A DNA stretch of 17,365 bases from JBDTVS01 sp040007095 (GTDB taxonomy: Bacteria > Acidobacteriota > Vicinamibacteria > Vicinamibacterales > CAVVIG01). Below are positions 14,662 through 17,365 of the stretch, in pieces; the first letter of the stretch is position 1, and each line of letters starts with the position of its first letter. The notes beneath the pieces were generated by a model that was given only the letters and a program-made list of their open reading frames with translations, was not told where the DNA came from and made no database searches. The translations under genes and the position numbers were made by a program. Where the stretch lies: positions 1 through 17,365 of the forward strand of contig JBDTVS010000238.1 of NCBI GenBank assembly GCA_040007095.1. The letters run 5' to 3'.

Positions 14662-15488
14662 AGTGGGGATTGAATCCGTGGGGGCAGAACGTCCTCACGC
14701 ACGTGTCCTGGACGATGTTCTGGGCGTCGCTTTTTGCGGGGGTGATGTTTTTCGTGGCCCACGCCGGCTACATGCTGCTGTCGGCCCATCGCGGCCGGCC
14801 CGCCGGCGAAACCGACAGGCTGGAGGCCAGCCACTCGAGCCTTCCCACCCGCATCGAGCGGCACTCGTTGATGGCGAGGCTGTTCCACTGGGTCATGGCC
14901 GCCGCGATGTTCGTGCTGCTATTCACCGCATTTCTGCCCGTGGCCGGCGTGAAGTTCGCATGGGTCACCTGGCACTGGGCGGCGGGACTCGTGCTGACGG
15001 CCTCGATCATCTTCCACATTCTTCACGCGTCGTTCTGGCTCGACTTCTGGTCGATCTGGGTCGGCCCGAAGGACATCCCTGAATTGAAGGCCGAAATTCT
15101 GCGTGAGCTGGGACAGCAAGTGCCAGGTCCGAAATCGGGCAAGTATCCGCTCGGCAATCGCCTGTATCACAGCGCAATCGTCCTCGCCGGCCTTGCGGCC
15201 GTGGTCACCGGCGTCCTGATGATGTCGCGGGTGCGGACGCCGTTGTTCACGCGGAATCCATACATGTTCGGTGACGTCACCTGGGGCGTCACCTACGTGA
15301 CGCACGGATTCGCGGGTGTGGGCCTGGTCGGCCTCGTCATCGCGCACGTGTACTTTGCGGTTCGGCCGGAAAAGTGGTGGATCACGAAGTCGATGATTCT
15401 CGGTTGGATCACCCGGCGCCAGTATCTCGAACACCACGAGCCGGATCGGTGGTCAGTCCCCGCAAATCCACCGACCAGCCGCACCTAA
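14649..15488 (+). CDS. Membrane cytochrome b subunit (cytochrome b561/formate dehydrogenase gamma type)
   Basis: The protein has 279 residues and about five membrane helices: near 18-45, 76-99, 105-128, 172-193 and 213-238. Candidate haem ligands lie in the helices: His80 (RLFHWVMA), His109 (TWHWAAG), His123/His126 (FHILHA), His219 (THGFAG) and His233 (IAHVYF), enough for two b haems. YPLGNRLYHSAIV before helix four resembles the quinone-side region of FdnI-like subunits. It has no catalytic domain. Its 5' end overlaps the FAD subunit gene by 13 bases, with GGGAG at 14638-14642, so it is co-translated with the enzyme. The likely role is to anchor the periplasmic hydroxylase and pass its electrons to quinone. 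Confidence 0.88.
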   Translation: MDFVKWGLNPWGQNVLTHVSWTMFWASLFAGVMFFVAHAGYMLLSAHRGRPAGETDRLEASHSSLPTRIERHSLMARLFHWVMAAAMFVLLFTAFLPVAGVKFAWVTWHWAAGLVLTASIIFHILHASFWLDFWSIWVGPKDIPELKAEILRELGQQVPGPKSGKYPLGNRLYHSAIVLAGLAAVVTGVLMMSRVRTPLFTRNPYMFGDVTWGVTYVTHGFAGVGLVGLVIAHVYFAVRPEKWWITKSMILGWITRRQYLEHHEPDRWSVPANPPTSRT

Positions 15489-15505
15489 GGACCCGTTCAG
15501 GCCCT

Positions 15506-15511
15506 AAGGAG
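15506..15511 (+). promoter_or_regulatory. Shine-Dalgarno abutting the start codon
   Basis: AAGGAG at 15506-15511 touches ATG 15512 with no spacer, which is unusual because 5-9 bases is normal. A second CTAAGGA lies at 15485-15490, about 22 bases upstream. Either the start is mis-assigned or initiation is weak or coupled to the gene ending at 15488. Confidence 0.4.
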
Positions 15512-15949
15512 ATGACGCCACCGTCCGAGGAGCCGTCGCCGCTCGAGCCGCGCCACGAGGCATTGGCCGACTTCGCCGCACGCTGCGACGCCATCGAAGA
15601 GGCCTACGAATTCATGCTGGCGTACGCGGCGCAGGGCCTGCCGACCGAAGAAGGCAGCACGTCGGGAAGCCAGATCCGCACCTACCTGCGCAAGTGCGAG
15701 GCCGCGCTCACCGGCCTTTGCGACGCCGTGACGTCCGCTGTCCGACGAATGGGCGTCGATTCGACGGCGCCTTACGACGCGTTCGTCGTCGTGGTGGAAC
15801 GTGATGTTCGGAGCGCGCAGGCGGCCGTCGCTCTGGTGCTGGCGCAGCCATCGATCAGCTCGCAGCTCGTGGACAATCTGAACGCCTCGATTCACCTGCG
15901 AGCGGTCCTCACAGACCTTTTTCTTCTCGACGAAGTGCTGAAGAAATAG
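15512..15949 (+). CDS. Small helical hypothetical protein preceding a helicase
   Basis: The protein has 145 residues and no recognised family. After a Pro/Glu-rich start (MTPPSEEPSPLEPRHEALAD), almost the whole chain is predicted helical: FAARCDAIEEAYEFMLAYAA, IRTYLRKCEAALTGLCDAV, AFVVVVERDVRSAQAAVALV, and a C-terminal amphipathic helix LTDLFLLDEVLKK. There is no signal or membrane segment, so it is cytoplasmic. The frame is open further upstream inside the cytochrome b gene, but ATG 15512 fits the gap. The helicase frame begins one base after its stop, suggesting a two-gene unit in which it may be a helicase partner. That role is inferred from position only. Confidence 0.65.
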   Translation: MTPPSEEPSPLEPRHEALADFAARCDAIEEAYEFMLAYAAQGLPTEEGSTSGSQIRTYLRKCEAALTGLCDAVTSAVRRMGVDSTAPYDAFVVVVERDVRSAQAAVALVLAQPSISSQLVDNLNASIHLRAVLTDLFLLDEVLKK

Positions 15950-15950
15950 T

Positions 15951-17365
15951 CTGACCTTCCTGAAGAACCGGACACGCGCGGCGCTTCCTCCGGGACTGTT
16001 GCCCAGTTTCGTCTCTCATTTCACACGGGCCATCCGGCAAGAGATGGAGGCCATGCGCGCGCGCCGAGGCTCGTTCGAGGTGGTGCTGACCGATGGCCAG
16101 CGCAACGTGGTCGACGAGCCGGAGGGCGGCGCAGCCTACACATTCAGAGCGCTGTCGATTGACGAGAAGCTCGTGGCGGGACTCGAATGCACCCTGCGTA
16201 CGACCGACGTCGAATATCTGGTCCGGCTCGATCGAATCGACGGTGCCGAAGTGACGTTGTGGTGCGAGCGCCCCGTCGCGATCGGCGACGGACAAGCCGT
16301 CCTGGTCATCTACCCCTGGTTTCTCTACGAAAGACTTCTCAAGGTGCTCGAAGAGATCGACCCGCATCGCTTTGCTGTCGAACGGGCAATGACGCTGTTC
16401 GGCAAGCTCGACGCCACGTGCCAGCCCCGGGAATTGATCCGGGTGCATACGTCTCTGAACGCCAGCCAGCGTGCCGCAGTCCAACTCTGCTCGGACAGCG
16501 ATCTGGCGTTCGTGTGGGGACCGCCCGGCACCGGTAAGACGACGACCCTCGCCCACATCGTCAGCGAACTGCTGGCACAGGGGCTGCGGGTCCTCGTCCT
16601 GTCCACGACCAATGCCGCATTGGATCAGGCACTCGAGAAAATCGCTGCGGACCATGAGATGGGCGAGTCAATTCACGCCGGGAGCGTGGTGCGAATCGGT
16701 CGCAGCGATGGACCGACCTTTGGTGCCGCCCTGCGCGACGTGGTAATCCGGCAGAACGCAGTCCACCAGAAGGCCTTGGACCGGATGTTGGGCCGCCGCC
16801 CGGCGGTGGCCCTGGCCGTGCGGAGATGCGAGGAGGCGCTGCACACCCTCTCGGGCGCCGACGTGCCCTATCAAGACAGTCTCTTCGGCGGAGCACGACC
16901 GCGGCGTCCGCCCGCACAGCTTGACGACATTTTCAGCGCACCGCGAGCCGCCGAACTGCAGGATGGCTCTCCGGCGGAACTGGCCGGGGTGGTTCGCCGG
17001 CGCAACACGCGACTGGTGCTGGCGCTCGCGCTGTACGACAAGGCGATCGCGGAGAGAAAGAAAGCGCTGCTCAACAAGGAGCGCGACGTCGTCGACGGCG
17101 CGTCTTTGGTACTGTCCACGTTGACCAACGGCTACTTCTCGCCGCTCATGGCGGAGCAGCGATTCGATGTGCTGATCGTGGAAGAAGCGTCGATGGCGGT
17201 CTTGCCGGCGCTCTTCTATGCGGCCTGCCTTGGACACCGCAAGACCGTGATCGTCGGGGATCCGTGCCAACTGCCGTCGATCGTGCAATCGAATGAGGAC
17301 TACGTACGGAAGGTGATGGGCCGCAATATCTTCGAGGTCGCGGTGGCGGAGCCGCTGTCCTCACC
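15951..17365 (+). CDS. Superfamily 1 (Upf1-like) helicase/AAA domain protein, cut by the window end
   Basis: The frame runs 471 codons to the window edge without a stop. Walker A is GPPGTGKTTTL at about residue 190, with VLVLSTTNAALDQAL (motif Ia) after it. Motif II is VLIVEEAS at about 408-414, and motif III is IVGDPCQLPSI. This order is that of SF1B helicases of the Upf1/Dna2 group (COG1112-like). The helicase core is interrupted by a helical insertion of about 180 residues between motifs Ia and II. Motifs IV-VI lie beyond the window. No ATG, GTG or TTG opens the frame near its beginning: CTG 15951, one base after the previous stop, reads (L)TFLKNRTRAALPPGLLPSFV, while TTG 15999 and ATG 16044 would remove protein-like sequence. 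Start remains uncertain. Confidence 0.85.
   Translation, partial: MTFLKNRTRAALPPGLLPSFVSHFTRAIRQEMEAMRARRGSFEVVLTDGQRNVVDEPEGGAAYTFRALSIDEKLVAGLECTLRTTDVEYLVRLDRIDGAEVTLWCERPVAIGDGQAVLVIYPWFLYERLLKVLEEIDPHRFAVERAMTLFGKLDATCQPRELIRVHTSLNASQRAAVQLCSDSDLAFVWGPPGTGKTTTLAHIVSELLAQGLRVLVLSTTNAALDQALEKIAADHEMGESIHAGSVVRIGRSDGPTFGAALRDVVIRQNAVHQKALDRMLGRRPAVALAVRRCEEALHTLSGADVPYQDSLFGGARPRRPPAQLDDIFSAPRAAELQDGSPAELAGVVRRRNTRLVLALALYDKAIAERKKALLNKERDVVDGASLVLSTLTNGYFSPLMAEQRFDVLIVEEASMAVLPALFYAACLGHRKTVIVGDPCQLPSIVQSNEDYVRKVMGRNIFEVAVAEPLSS

Noticed and set aside
15909..17288. Minus-strand open frames of about 200-250 codons opposite the helicase
   Set aside because: The plus strand carries Walker A, VEEAS and GDPCQLP motifs in correct order, so the antisense frames are shadows.

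Overview
The window is GC-rich and densely coded. Its gene content suggests an uncultured Acidobacteriota, most likely Vicinamibacteria-like. The signs are a secreted protein with a 'PDLSGVW' domain beside a DUF6152 relic, a carboxypeptidase-regulatory-domain TonB-dependent receptor, a c'-like cytochrome, and a Tat-exported molybdenum hydroxylase. The lineage is inferred from gene families only. No rRNA, tRNA, CRISPR array, integrase or complete insertion sequence is visible.

Layout. 1-327: a possible gene tail and a 160-bp palindromic repeat element. 328-1425 (-): a DUF6544 membrane protein. 1426-1952: intergenic, holding the decayed 3' end of a DUF6152 gene. 1953-3764 (+): a two-domain exported protein, followed by a strong terminator. 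3990-4919 (-): an exported metallo-beta-lactamase-fold hydrolase, divergent from 5424-7817 (+), a TonB-dependent receptor. The receptor start overlaps the end of a 57-codon ORF that looks like the N-terminus of an RND/HlyD-type adaptor. 7818-8958: a startless ORF, a small exported hypothetical protein (-) and the frameshifted C-terminus of a second metallo-beta-lactamase-fold gene. 8959-9609 (-): a c'-like monohaem cytochrome. 9699-9836: a second copy of the palindromic element. 9864-10331 (-): a putative lipoprotein. 10481-15488 (+): a four-gene molybdenum hydroxylase operon. 15512-17365 (+): a small helical protein and an Upf1-like superfamily 1 helicase cut by the window end.

How the genes work together. 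The clearest system is the operon at 10481-15488. It encodes a Tat-exported [2Fe-2S] subunit, a molybdopterin catalytic subunit, an FAD subunit with four extra cysteines in the place where PaoB/HcrB-type subunits bind a [4Fe-4S] cluster, and a membrane cytochrome b. This predicts a periplasmic, membrane-attached enzyme that passes electrons from an unknown substrate to the quinone pool. A c'-like cytochrome and a lipoprotein lie divergently upstream.

Two patterns stand out outside the genes. First, two copies of one palindromic element share a core that aligns almost without gaps, yet each copy has its own perfectly complementary outer arms. Second, several intergenic gaps hold relics of recognisable genes (DUF6152 tail, adaptor N-terminus, metallo-beta-lactamase-fold C-terminus), so the spacers record gene loss.
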